From Spirosoma oryzicola (GTDB lineage Bacteria; Bacteroidota; Bacteroidia; Cytophagales; Spirosomataceae), in the NCBI RefSeq assembly GCF_021233055.1, contig NZ_CP089538.1:2682501-2746500 (forward strand): a stretch of DNA of 64,000 bases, written 5' to 3'. Under the pieces are notes generated by a model. That model saw nothing but the letters and a program-made list of their open reading frames with translations, made no database searches and had not been told where the DNA came from. Of the stretch, positions 24,953 to 34,116 are shown in pieces (positions within the stretch are counted from its first letter, which is position 1; each line of letters opens with the position of its first letter). A program made the position numbers and the translations under genes.

Positions 24953-26314
24953 ATGGCGATCTTAACCAAAGACGAAGCAAAGACGATCATTGATAAAGTG
25001 CTGTCCTACTCGAAGGCTGACGAGATGAGCGTCAACCTGTCGGGCGGACGGACGGGAAACATTCGCTACGCGCGGAATGCCGTCTCTACCAGTGGCGAAA
25101 GTACCAACCTGTCGCTGGCCGTTACGGCGGTTTTCGGCAAACGGTCGGGTACGGCAACGGTCAACGAGTTTGACGATGCCTCGCTCGAAAAAACGGTTCG
25201 CCGGGCCGAGGAGATTGCCCGACTGGCTCCCGAAAACCCGGAATACGTGCCCATGCTGGGGCCTCAAACGTATCTGTCGGCAGACCCTTACGCGGAAAGT
25301 ACCGCTAAGATTGACCCTGCTTTCCGGTCGCAGGCGACCTTTGATAGTCTCGACCCCTGCCGAAAAAATAACCTGACGGCGGCTGGCTACATGGAAGATT
25401 CGACCCGGTTTACGGCACTGGGCAACACGAAAGGCTTATCGGCCTACAACCGCGAAACATCGGTTGAGTTTTCGGTTACGGTACGTACTGCCGATGGACT
25501 AGGCTCCGGATACGCGACCCGCGACGTAACGGATGTGTCGAAGCTCAGTACCAAAGACGCTACCGAAGTCGCCATGCAAAAAGCAAAAGCGTCGGCGAGT
25601 GCGCGGGCGTTAGAGCCGGGGAAATATACCGTTATTCTGGAACCCGCTGCTCTTTTGGCAAACGTAGACGCTTCGCTGCTGGCCGCGATGATGGGTTCGC
25701 TCGATGCACGCAGCGCCGAAGAAGGCCGTAGCTTCCTGAGTAAAAAAGGGGGCGGTACGCGCTTGGGCGAAAAGCTGTTTGATGAGCGCATCACCATTTA
25801 TTCCGATCCGACCAATCCCGAAGTACCGGCGTCGCCGTTCGGTGGGGGCGGTGGTGGCCGCTTTGGGGGTGGCAGCGATGGACGTCCGCAGGAAAAAGTA
25901 ACCTGGATCGAGAAAGGCGTCGTTAAAAACCTTTCGTATTCGCGCTACTGGGCCGAGAAGAAAGGCGTGAAAGCCATTCCGGCACCCGCCAATTTCATCA
26001 TGGAAGGCGGTACGCAGTCGCTGGCCGACATGATAAAAAGTACGGAGAAAGGTATTCTGGTGACGAGGTTTTGGTACATCCGCCCCGTCGATCCGCAGAC
26101 ACTGCTTTACACCGGCCTGACCCGCGACGGAACATTTTACATCGAAAATGGGCAGATCAAGTTTCCGGTCAAGAATTTCCGCTTCAACGAAAGCCCCGTC
26201 ATTATGCTCAACAACCTTGAAGCCTTGGGCAAACCCGTTCGGATGGGTGGTAATCTTGTACCACCGATGAAAATTCGGGACTTTACGTTCACGAGCCTGT
26301 CCGATGCTGTATAA
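24953..26314 (+). CDS. tldE: TldE/PmbA-family protein, copy 1
   Basis: A 453-residue partner of TldD. It contains the family blocks NIRYARNAVSTSGE, LARLAPENPEYVP, AYNRETSVEFSVTVRTADG, ARSAEEGRSFLSKKGGG and DGTFYIENGQIKFPVKNFRF. Like other TldE proteins it lacks the HExxxH motif, so TldD supplies the metal. A glycine-rich loop (SPFGGGGGGRFGGGSDGRPQ) near 300 is unusual. The frame begins with a TTG at 24938; the ATG at 24953 (MAILTKDEAK) matches copy 2 exactly and is chosen. There is no signal peptide. It lies 105 bp downstream of tldD copy 1. Confidence 0.9.
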   Translation: MAILTKDEAKTIIDKVLSYSKADEMSVNLSGGRTGNIRYARNAVSTSGESTNLSLAVTAVFGKRSGTATVNEFDDASLEKTVRRAEEIARLAPENPEYVPMLGPQTYLSADPYAESTAKIDPAFRSQATFDSLDPCRKNNLTAAGYMEDSTRFTALGNTKGLSAYNRETSVEFSVTVRTADGLGSGYATRDVTDVSKLSTKDATEVAMQKAKASASARALEPGKYTVILEPAALLANVDASLLAAMMGSLDARSAEEGRSFLSKKGGGTRLGEKLFDERITIYSDPTNPEVPASPFGGGGGGRFGGGSDGRPQEKVTWIEKGVVKNLSYSRYWAEKKGVKAIPAPANFIMEGGTQSLADMIKSTEKGILVTRFWYIRPVDPQTLLYTGLTRDGTFYIENGQIKFPVKNFRFNESPVIMLNNLEALGKPVRMGGNLVPPMKIRDFTFTSLSDAV

Positions 26315-26401
26315 TTTTCACACGCAGAACACCGCGCTTTCTACCAGAAAACGCCGGGTGTTCTCTGTGCCATCTTCCTTCGTGTCTAAAACACTTTTTC
26401 A

Positions 26402-28042
26402 ATGAACCGTCGAGATTTTAATCAGCTTCTGGGTATGGGGGCTGCTGGTATTTTGATGCCATCTTTGCCCGCCTTCTCGCGTACCGTCGCCCCCGAAGCA
26501 TTGCTGGAGCCCGGTCTGGATATAGCCGTGAAAAAACGGCTGGCCGATGCCGCCCTGAATGCGGCCAAAGCGAAAGGAGCCACCTACGCCGACGTACGGA
26601 TTGGTCGCTACCTGAACCAGTTTGTCCTCACGCGTGAAAACAAAGTGCAGGGAATCGTCAACTCCGAATCCTTCGGGGTGGGCGTCCGCGTGATTGCCGA
26701 CGGTTGCTGGGGCTTTGCGTCGGTCGGTGATGCCCGCGACGAGTCCGTTGTGGCCAAAGCCGCCGAAACCGCCGTAACGATTGCGAAGGCCAACGCCCGG
26801 CTCCTGACCGAACCCGTACAACTGGCCCCCCAGAAAGGATTCGGGGAAGTAAGCTGGAAAGCGCCGATCAAGAAAAATGCCTTCGAAGTACCCATCAAAG
26901 AAAAGGTCGATCTGCTGCTGTCGTGCAATGCTGCGGCCATGAAAAACGGTGCCAACTTCGTCAACAACGTGATGTTTCAGGTCAACGAGCAGAAATACTT
27001 CGCATCGACCGATGGGACGTACGCCGACCAGGACATTCACCGGATTGGACCCAGCTTTACCGTAACTGCCGTTGACCCGGCCAATGGCCGCTTTGCGACC
27101 CGCAATTCGCTCAGCGCCCCAATGGGAATGGGCTACGAATACCTGCAAGTCAACCCGTCGGATAAGGTTACGGGCGTTACGACCCGCTACAACAAAGGGT
27201 ACGATATGCTCGAAGACATCACGGCAGCCGCTAAACAAGCCAAAGAAAAATTATCGGCGAAATCGGTTGAAGCGGGTAAGTATGACCTTGTCCTCGATCC
27301 GTCGCACACCTGGCTGACCATCCACGAATCGGTCGGTCACCCGCTGGAACTGGACCGGGTGCTGGGCTATGAAGCCAACTACGCCGGTACCAGCTTTGCC
27401 ACCCTCGATAAGTGGCAAAGCAAAAACTTTCAGTACGGTAGCCCCGCCGTCAATTTCTTCGCCGACAAAACGCAGGTTGGGTCCTTGGGTGCTGTGGGCT
27501 GGGACGACGAAGGGGTCAAAACCAAACAGTGGGATTTGATCAAGGACGGTGTGCTGGTCAACTACCAGGCCATTCGCGACCAGGCGCACATCATCGGCGA
27601 AAAAGAATCGCAGGGCTGCTGCTACGCCGATAACTGGAGTTCGGTGCAGTTTCAACGCATGGCCAACGTATCGCTGGCGGCTGGCAAAACACCCCTGTCG
27701 GTGCAGCAAATGATCAAGGATGTCAAGCGCGGTGTCTACATCATCGGCGACGGCTCGTTCTCGATTGATCAGCAGCGCTACAACTTCCAGTTTGGCGGTC
27801 AATTGTTCTACGAAATCAAAAACGGTGAAATCGTGGGAATGCTCAAAGATGTCGCTTATCAGGCCAACACCCGCGAATTCTGGAACTCCTGCGTAGCCGT
27901 CTGCGACGAAAGCGATTACCGGCTGGGTGGAGCGTTCAACGATGGGAAAGGACAACCCTCCCAATCCAGCGCCGTTTCGCACGGCAGCGCAACGGCCCGT
28001 TTCAACGGAGTAAACGTCATCAATACCGCTCGAAAAATCTAG
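26402..28042 (+). CDS. tldD: TldD-family metallopeptidase, copy 2
   Basis: A 546-residue paralogue of copy 1 and closer to copy 3. The HESVGH motif is at 308-313. The N-terminus MNRRDFNQLLGMGAAGILMP again carries a twin-arginine start and a hydrophobic stretch ending near PAFSRT. Much of the chain is identical in blocks among the three copies, for example PLELDRVLGYEANYAGTSFA, QRYNFQFGGQLFYEIKNG and RFNGVNVINTARKI at the C-terminus. It starts 87 bp after tldE copy 1 and is followed by its tldE after 19 bp. Confidence 0.92.
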   Translation: MNRRDFNQLLGMGAAGILMPSLPAFSRTVAPEALLEPGLDIAVKKRLADAALNAAKAKGATYADVRIGRYLNQFVLTRENKVQGIVNSESFGVGVRVIADGCWGFASVGDARDESVVAKAAETAVTIAKANARLLTEPVQLAPQKGFGEVSWKAPIKKNAFEVPIKEKVDLLLSCNAAAMKNGANFVNNVMFQVNEQKYFASTDGTYADQDIHRIGPSFTVTAVDPANGRFATRNSLSAPMGMGYEYLQVNPSDKVTGVTTRYNKGYDMLEDITAAAKQAKEKLSAKSVEAGKYDLVLDPSHTWLTIHESVGHPLELDRVLGYEANYAGTSFATLDKWQSKNFQYGSPAVNFFADKTQVGSLGAVGWDDEGVKTKQWDLIKDGVLVNYQAIRDQAHIIGEKESQGCCYADNWSSVQFQRMANVSLAAGKTPLSVQQMIKDVKRGVYIIGDGSFSIDQQRYNFQFGGQLFYEIKNGEIVGMLKDVAYQANTREFWNSCVAVCDESDYRLGGAFNDGKGQPSQSSAVSHGSATARFNGVNVINTARKI

Positions 28043-28061
28043 TCATCGACAATAACGAACT

Positions 28062-29411
28062 ATGGCCATTCTAACCAAAGACGAAGCCAAAAAAATCATT
28101 GATAAAGTACTGTCCTACTCGAAAGCTGACGAAACCAGCGTTAGCGTCAGTGGCAGTCGAACGGGCAACATTCGATACGCTCGTAACTCCGTGTCAACCA
28201 GTGGTGAAACCAATAACCTCTCGGTTGCCGTTACGTCGGTTTTCGGCAAGCGGTCGGGAACGGCAACGATCAACGAGCTTGACGATGCCTCGCTCGAAAA
28301 AACGGTTCGCCGGGCGGAAGAAATCGCCCGCTTAGCGCCCGAAAATCCGGAATACATGGCCATGCTGGGACCCCAGACGTATCTGGAATCAAACACCTAC
28401 GCCGAAAGCACCGCCAAGATTGACCCTGAATTCCGGGCGCAGGCGGCTTTCGACAGCATAGATCCTTGTCGCCAGAAAAACCTGACGGCGGCCGGTTACA
28501 TGGAAGATAACACGGGTTTTACGGCTATCGGCAACAGCAAAGGGCTGTTTGGCTACAACCGTTCGACCGGCGTTGATTTTTCCATTACGGTCCGCACTGC
28601 GGATGGGAAAGGGTCGGGTTATGCCAACCCGGATGTCAACGATGTCAGTAAGCTCAGCACGAAAGCATCCACCGAAATCGCCATGCAGAAGGCGCTGGCG
28701 TCGGCAAGTGCGCGGGCGCTGGAACCGGGAAAGTACACGGTTATTCTGGAGCCAACGGCGTCGGTTGAATTGCTGCAAAACATGATGCGCAGCATGGACG
28801 CGCGCAGTGCTGACGAAGGCCGTAGCTTTCTAAGTAAAAAAGGAGGGGGAACCCGACTGAATGAAAAGCTTTTCGATGAGCGAGTTACCATTATTACCGA
28901 TCCGCTGAATGCTGATCTGCCTCTTTCGCCCTTTGGCGGGGGCGGTGGTGGTCGCTTCGGTGGGGGCGGTGGCGAAGGCGTTCCTCAGGAAAAAGTAACC
29001 TGGATCGAGAAAGGCGTTGTCAAGAATATGTTCTACTCGCGGTACTGGGCCGACAAGAAAGGGGCTAAAGCCGTTCCGCCCCCGTCGGGATTTATTCTTC
29101 AGGGCGGTACGCAGTCGCTGGCCGATCTGATCAAGAGTACCGATAAAGGTATCCTGGTGACGCGGTTCTGGTACATCCGTGCCGTTGACCCGCAAACGCA
29201 GCTCTACACGGGTCTGACCCGCGACGGAACGTTCTACATCGAGAACGGGCAGATTAAGTTTCCGGTCAAGAATTTCCGCTTCAACGAAAGCCCCGTCATC
29301 ATGCTTAATAACGTCGAAGCCCTGGGTAAACCCGTTCGGGCGGGTGGCAACCTGATTCCGCCGATGAAGATTCGTGACTTTACGTTTACCAGTTTGTCAG
29401 ACGCGGTATAA
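28062..29411 (+). CDS. tldE: TldE/PmbA-family protein, copy 2
   Basis: A 449-residue paralogue of copy 1, nearly co-linear with it. It starts MAILTKDEAKKIIDKVLSYS and ends PPMKIRDFTFTSLSDAV, as copy 1 does. The glycine-rich loop is even longer here (SPFGGGGGGRFGGGGGEG). It lacks the metal motif and signal peptide. Spacing to the preceding tldD is 19 bp, so the pair is translationally close and probably forms its own heterodimer. Whether pairs 1 and 2 exchange subunits cannot be told. Confidence 0.9.
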   Translation: MAILTKDEAKKIIDKVLSYSKADETSVSVSGSRTGNIRYARNSVSTSGETNNLSVAVTSVFGKRSGTATINELDDASLEKTVRRAEEIARLAPENPEYMAMLGPQTYLESNTYAESTAKIDPEFRAQAAFDSIDPCRQKNLTAAGYMEDNTGFTAIGNSKGLFGYNRSTGVDFSITVRTADGKGSGYANPDVNDVSKLSTKASTEIAMQKALASASARALEPGKYTVILEPTASVELLQNMMRSMDARSADEGRSFLSKKGGGTRLNEKLFDERVTIITDPLNADLPLSPFGGGGGGRFGGGGGEGVPQEKVTWIEKGVVKNMFYSRYWADKKGAKAVPPPSGFILQGGTQSLADLIKSTDKGILVTRFWYIRAVDPQTQLYTGLTRDGTFYIENGQIKFPVKNFRFNESPVIMLNNVEALGKPVRAGGNLIPPMKIRDFTFTSLSDAV

Positions 29412-29498
29412 TGATTCTGGGACGCGGATTTGTGTGTAATCCGCGTCCCGATTATTTTCGTCCACACAAACAAATCCCAACCTATCTAATGTACTCGC

Positions 29499-31139
29499 AT
29501 GAACCGCCGAAACTTTAATCAATTAATGGGCATGGGCACGGCCGGGATCTTGCTGCCCAAGCTCCCGGCTTTTTCCCGCAACGTTAGTCCGGAAGCCTTA
29601 CTGGAGCCGGGCGTCGATGTGGCGACCAAGAAACGGCTGGCCGATGCCGCCCTCAATACGGCTAAAAGTAAAGGAGCCACCTATTCCGACGTGCGGATCG
29701 GTCGTTACCTGAATCAGTACGTGATCACCCGCGAGGACAAAGTACAGAACATCGTCAACACGGAATCGTACGGCGTTGGTGTTCGCGTTATTGCCGACGG
29801 TTGCTGGGGCTTTGCCGCCGTGGTTGATGCGAAAAATGAAGCCGATACTGCGAAAGCGGCCGAAAAAGCTGTGGCCATCGCCAAAGCGAATGCCAAGCTG
29901 ATGAAACAACCGGTTCAACTGGCTCCCCAGAAAGGCTACGGCGAAGTAAGCTGGAAAGCACCCATCCAGAAAAACGCCTTTGAAGTACCCATCAAAGAAA
30001 AGGTCGATCTGCTGCTTGGGGTGAACAATGCCGCCCTGAAGAACGGGGCAAACTATGTTAACTCGGTGCTGTTCATGGTCAACGAGCAGAAATACTTCGC
30101 GTCAACCGACGGGACCTATGCCGATCAGGACATTCACCGCATCTGGCCGATATTCAATGTAACGGCTATCGACCCAAAAACGGGCAAATTTGAAACGCGC
30201 AACGCCCTAAGCGCTCCGGTCGGCATGGGCTACGAGTACCTGCAAGTCAACCCGTCGGACAAGGTTACGGGCATTACGACCCGCTACAGCAAGGGCTACG
30301 ATATGCTCGAAGACGTGACGGCTGCGGCTAAACAGGCACGGGCGAAACACACCGCCAAATCGGTTGAAGCGGGCAAATACGATCTGGTTCTTGATCCGTC
30401 GCATCTCTGGCTTACCATCCACGAATCGGTGGGTCACCCGCTGGAGCTGGACCGCGTACTGGGTTACGAAGCCAACTTTGCCGGAACCAGTTTTGCTACC
30501 CTCGATAAGTGGCAAAGTAAGAACTTTAACTACGGCAGTAAGCAGGTTAACCTGTTTGCCGACAAAACGCAGGTCGGTTCGCTAGGCGCTGTGGGCTGGG
30601 ACGACGAAGGCGTCAAAACTAAACAGTGGGATCTGGTAAAAGACGGAACGCTTGTCAACTACCAGGCCATCCGTGATCAGGTACACATTATCGGTGAAAA
30701 CGAATCACAGGGCTGCTGCTACGCCGATAGCTGGGGTTCGGTGCAGTTTCAGCGGATGGCCAACGTATCGCTGGCGGCTGGTAAAACACCCCTGTCGGTG
30801 CAGCAGATGATTAAGGATGTCAAAAAAGGAATCTACATCATCGGTGACGGCTCGTTCTCGATTGATCAGCAGCGCTACAACTTTCAGTTTGGTGGTCAGC
30901 TGTTTTACGAAATCAAAAACGGCGAGATTGCGGGTATGCTCAAGGACGTGGCATACCAGTCGAACACCCAGGAATTCTGGAACTCCTGCGTAGCCGTTTG
31001 CGATGAGCGTGATTATCGGTTAGGCGGCTCATTCTTTGACGGAAAAGGGCAACCCCCGCAGTCGAGTGCGGTTTCGCACGGTAGTTCGACCGCTCGCTTC
31101 AACGGGGTCAATGTCATCAACACAGCTCGAAAAATCTAG
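29499..31139 (+). CDS. tldD: TldD-family metallopeptidase, copy 3
   Basis: A 546-residue TldD with the motif HESVGH at 308-313. The N-terminus MNRRNFNQLMGMGTAGILLP has the twin arginines but N instead of D at the next position. It is more similar to copy 2 than to copy 1: both have YLQVNPSDKVTG, ADKTQVGSLGAVGWDDEGVK and the insert NVSLAAGKTPLSVQQMIKDV. Its tldE follows after 15 bp. This suggests that copies 2 and 3 arose from the later duplication, at least for tldD. Confidence 0.92.
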   Translation: MNRRNFNQLMGMGTAGILLPKLPAFSRNVSPEALLEPGVDVATKKRLADAALNTAKSKGATYSDVRIGRYLNQYVITREDKVQNIVNTESYGVGVRVIADGCWGFAAVVDAKNEADTAKAAEKAVAIAKANAKLMKQPVQLAPQKGYGEVSWKAPIQKNAFEVPIKEKVDLLLGVNNAALKNGANYVNSVLFMVNEQKYFASTDGTYADQDIHRIWPIFNVTAIDPKTGKFETRNALSAPVGMGYEYLQVNPSDKVTGITTRYSKGYDMLEDVTAAAKQARAKHTAKSVEAGKYDLVLDPSHLWLTIHESVGHPLELDRVLGYEANFAGTSFATLDKWQSKNFNYGSKQVNLFADKTQVGSLGAVGWDDEGVKTKQWDLVKDGTLVNYQAIRDQVHIIGENESQGCCYADSWGSVQFQRMANVSLAAGKTPLSVQQMIKDVKKGIYIIGDGSFSIDQQRYNFQFGGQLFYEIKNGEIAGMLKDVAYQSNTQEFWNSCVAVCDERDYRLGGSFFDGKGQPPQSSAVSHGSSTARFNGVNVINTARKI

Positions 31140-31154
31140 TCATCGACCACAACT

Positions 31155-32492
31155 ATGGCAATCATACTCACCGAAGCCGAAGCAAAGGCGCTACTCACCA
31201 AAGTACTAAGCTATTCGAAAGCCGACGAATGCGAAGTCAATCTGTTGGGCGAAGAGCGGGGTAACCTGCGTTACGCTCGTAACGAAGTATCCACCAGCGG
31301 CTCCACGACAAACCAGAACCTACAGGTCCAGTCCGCATTTGGTAAAAAAGTTGGTACCGCAACAATCGACGAATTCGACGATGCGTCGCTCGAAAAGGTC
31401 GTGCGTCGTGCTGAAGAATTAGCCCGGCTGGCTCCCGAAAACCCTGAATATGTGAGCGTTCTCGGTCCGCAACAGTACATGAAGACTAACGGGTTTGTGG
31501 AGGCTACGGCCAACATCACGCCCGACACGCGGGCTGATGCCGTGGCGAAAAGCTTACAGCTGGCGCGCGACCAGAAGCTGACGGCGGCTGGCTTTTTACA
31601 GGACTATCATGGGTATACGGCCATGATGAACTCCAAAGGACTTTTTGCGTATTACCCCAGCACCAACGTCAATTTTTCGCTGACCGTCCGCACCGACGAT
31701 GGTAAAGGTTCCGGCTACGTAGCGCGCGGCTATAACGACATAACAAAACTGGATACGGTGGCCGCAACGCGCATTGCGATGCAGAAGGCGCAGGGGTCCG
31801 CTGAGGCACGGGCTATTGAGCCGGGTAAGTACACCGTTATCCTGGAGCCGACAGCCGCAGCCGTGTTGCTGGAAAACATCTATTTCAATATGGATGCCCG
31901 CAGCGCCGACGAAGGCCGGTCGTACTTTAGCAAGATGGGCGGCAAATCCCGGCTTGGTGATAAAATCGTCGATGAGCGCGTAACGATCTATTCCGATCCG
32001 GCCAATGCCGAACTGCCCGCGTCGCCCTGGTCGGGTGACGGGCGACCTCAGGAAAAAACGATGTGGATCGAGAAAGGTGTCGTCAAAAATCTTTCGTATT
32101 CGCGGTATTGGGCGCAGAAAACTGGTAAAAAGGCGATTCCTGGTCCCAACAATGTGATTATGATGGGCGGCAACGCGTCGCTGGAGGAGATGATCCGAAC
32201 CACGCAGCGCGGTATTCTGGTAACCAAACTCTGGTACATCCGGGAGGTCGATCCGCAGACGATTCTGCTGACGGGCCTGACCCGCGACGGAACGTTCTAT
32301 ATCGAAAACGGAAAGATCAAGCATCCGGTCAAGAACTTCCGTTTCAACGAAAGCCCGATCATTATGCTCAACAACCTCGAAGCCCTGGGTAAACCGGAGC
32401 GGGTAGTCAGTACCGAGTCCGATCAGAATTACCTGGTGCCGCCGATGAAGATTCGGGAATTTACGTTCACGAGCTTATCTGATGCGGTGTAA
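31155..32492 (+). CDS. tldE: TldE/PmbA-family protein, copy 3 (divergent)
   Basis: A 445-residue TldE that is clearly more divergent than copies 1 and 2. It begins MAIILTEAEAKALLTKVLSY, has GEERGNLRYARNEVSTSGST in place of the copy 1/2 sequence, and lacks the glycine-rich loop (SPWSGDGRPQEK instead). The C-terminal block DGTFYIENGKIKHPVKNFRF and ending REFTFTSLSDAV are kept. It closes the array and is followed by a palindromic repeat element. The divergence relative to its tldD partner suggests the pair has a distinct substrate, which is inference. Confidence 0.9.
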   Translation: MAIILTEAEAKALLTKVLSYSKADECEVNLLGEERGNLRYARNEVSTSGSTTNQNLQVQSAFGKKVGTATIDEFDDASLEKVVRRAEELARLAPENPEYVSVLGPQQYMKTNGFVEATANITPDTRADAVAKSLQLARDQKLTAAGFLQDYHGYTAMMNSKGLFAYYPSTNVNFSLTVRTDDGKGSGYVARGYNDITKLDTVAATRIAMQKAQGSAEARAIEPGKYTVILEPTAAAVLLENIYFNMDARSADEGRSYFSKMGGKSRLGDKIVDERVTIYSDPANAELPASPWSGDGRPQEKTMWIEKGVVKNLSYSRYWAQKTGKKAIPGPNNVIMMGGNASLEEMIRTTQRGILVTKLWYIREVDPQTILLTGLTRDGTFYIENGKIKHPVKNFRFNESPIIMLNNLEALGKPERVVSTESDQNYLVPPMKIREFTFTSLSDAV

Positions 32493-32506
32493 AGAAGCGT
32501 CCGCTA

Positions 32507-32718
32507 GTGTGGTGTCAGGTTTGAGAACCGCGTGGGCGGCCCGTGCGGCTCTCAAATTAGCTTAGCATTGTCCGAAATCCGTAAAACGCATAACCTAGTC
32601 CTTCTAGAGTGATGTCGGCGGGGCCGCCCGCGCGGTTCTCAAAACCGACATCACTCTAGAAGGACATCGAATCAGGGTAAATCCAACATTTCGGACAATA
32701 CTGTTTCTCAAATCTGAC
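32507..32718. repeat. composite nested palindromic repeat (GTGTCGG/REP-like family)
   Basis: Three nested inverted pairs: GTCAGGTTTGAGAA (32514-32527) with TTCTCAAATCTGAC (32705-32718, one mismatch); ATTGTCCGAAAT (32567-32578) with ATTTCGGACAAT (32688-32699); and a 21-nt arm beginning GTCCTTCTAGAGTGATGTCG (32598-32618) with its exact complement (32645-32665). The inner unit resembles the element at 41491-41558. It lies just after the tldE copy 3 stop and may also end that transcript. Confidence 0.7.
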
Positions 32719-32774
32719 GATACCAAACGAGCAAAAATAATCGTAACTTCATAGGCTATTAACCGTATCGAAAC

Positions 32775-33446
32775 ATGCTTGAAAACCGCGTTGCTGACCT
32801 ACTGGAAGCGCCTGATGCCAAATTGGTGATCGAGCGAGCGCAGGCTATTCTGGCCGACGAAGCCCAGCGTCGTCGTGCGTTTCGGGAGTGGCTGCGGGAT
32901 GATGTGAAGGCCGAATTTATCAACGGCGAAGTGGTTATGCACTCGCCCGTCAAACGCCGTCATCTGGATGCAACGCAGAACTTGACAACATTGCTTCGGG
33001 TGTATGTACATCTGCATGACCTGGGCGCTGTTGATTCTGAAAAAGCGCTGGTTGGCCTCACGCGGAATGATTATGAACCGGATATTTGCTTCTGGAACCG
33101 CGAAACAGCCCGTTCGTTTACTGATGATCAGATGGAGCATCCTGCCCCGGATCTGGTTGTCGAGATTCTTTCCCGAAGCACCACCGGACGCGACCGGGGA
33201 ATTAAGTTTGAGGACTACGCAGCCCACGGTGTTCTCGAATACTGGATTATCGACCCGGTTCGGAAGTCCGTTGAGCAATACCAGCTGGACGAACCGACAA
33301 TGGCCTTTGCATCGGTGGCAACCGTGTACAGCGACGACACACTCGAAGCCTTGACTGTACCGGGCTTTCAGATTCCGGTACGGGCTATTTTTGACAGGCA
33401 AGCGAATATGGAAGCCTTGCAGCGAATTATGACCAAGGCCGACTGA
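32775..33446 (+). CDS. Uma2 (DUF820) family endonuclease-like protein
   Basis: A 223-residue protein of the Uma2 family, which has a restriction-endonuclease-like fold and is abundant in cyanobacteria and Cytophagales, with no settled function. Visible family blocks are VKAEFINGEVVMHSP, NDYEPDICFW (putative metal Asp), APDLVVEILSRSTTGRDRG (Glu in the E-x-[LK] position) and KFEDYAAHGVLEYWIIDP. It has no toxin or antitoxin partner and no transposon ends nearby. The downstream DUF4159 gene begins 37 bp later on the same strand. Confidence 0.88.
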   Translation: MLENRVADLLEAPDAKLVIERAQAILADEAQRRRAFREWLRDDVKAEFINGEVVMHSPVKRRHLDATQNLTTLLRVYVHLHDLGAVDSEKALVGLTRNDYEPDICFWNRETARSFTDDQMEHPAPDLVVEILSRSTTGRDRGIKFEDYAAHGVLEYWIIDPVRKSVEQYQLDEPTMAFASVATVYSDDTLEALTVPGFQIPVRAIFDRQANMEALQRIMTKAD

Positions 33447-33483
33447 TGATTTTTGATTATAAAACACTTCGCAACAACCGCTT

Positions 33484-34101
33484 TTGAAACCATTTATTTT
33501 CACTCGACTCCAATACACCTCCGGCGACTGGGATACCGACCAGCGAATGCCCTCCAATCTGTTGCATTCCCTGATCGAATACACAACCATTCCGGTTGAC
33601 CAGAAGGAAAAAGTGGTTCAGTTGAGCAGCCCCGACTTGTTTAAAAGCCCGTTTTGTTACCTGAGCGGGCATAAACTGGTTGAGTTTTCGGCGCAGGAAC
33701 GCGATCACTTCAAACGATACGTGCAGAACGGGGGCTTTGTGTTCGTTGACGATTGCAATCACGACATCGACGCTTTGTTTGCCCGGTCGTTTGAGCAGGA
33801 AATGGCCCGCACGTTCGGACCGAAGGCGTTGCAGAAAATTCCGAATAATCACCCGCTCTACACCTGCTTTTTTACGTTTGAGGAGGGTCCGCCCACGACT
33901 TCGTTCGAGCTGAACGGCTGGGGCGACGATCTGGTACACGATTACCTGAAAGCCATCACTGTCAACGGTCGAATCGGGGTATTGTACAGCAACAAGGATT
34001 ACGGCTGTGAGTGGGATTATGATTTTCGAAACAAACGGTTTCTGGCCGAGGACAACACGAAGTTTGGCGTAAACATCATCACCTATGCCTTAACCGCCTG
34101 A
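33484..34101 (+). CDS. DUF4159 family protein
   Basis: A 205-residue protein matching the DUF4159 domain: FIFTRLQYTSGDWDTD at the start, then PFCYLSGHKLVEFS, YVQNGGFVFVDDCNHDID and the region FEEGPPTTSFELNG. The fold is predicted to resemble glutamine-amidotransferase-like or Rossmann domains. Here it starts at a TTG and has no signal peptide, unlike many longer homologues. It precedes moxR, a known gene neighbourhood for DUF4159 with MoxR, DUF58 and BatA proteins, but a palindrome at 34117-34191 separates it from moxR. Confidence 0.82.
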   Translation: MKPFIFTRLQYTSGDWDTDQRMPSNLLHSLIEYTTIPVDQKEKVVQLSSPDLFKSPFCYLSGHKLVEFSAQERDHFKRYVQNGGFVFVDDCNHDIDALFARSFEQEMARTFGPKALQKIPNNHPLYTCFFTFEEGPPTTSFELNGWGDDLVHDYLKAITVNGRIGVLYSNKDYGCEWDYDFRNKRFLAEDNTKFGVNIITYALTA

Positions 34102-34116
34102 TTGGTTGTAATCGCA

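Noticed and set aside
26399..27238. 279-codon minus-strand frame opposite tldD copy 2, and the similar frame at 23237-24112
   Set aside because: Corresponding antisense frames occur in the paralogous copies because the coding sequences are similar; they are shadows.
32507..32718. Possible CRISPR or insertion-sequence end
   Set aside because: The repeats are inverted and nested, not direct and evenly spaced, and no transposase or cas gene is near.
32775..33446. Uma2 protein as part of a defence or toxin system
   Set aside because: It stands alone, with no antitoxin, methylase or helicase nearby; a restriction-like fold alone does not make a defence locus.
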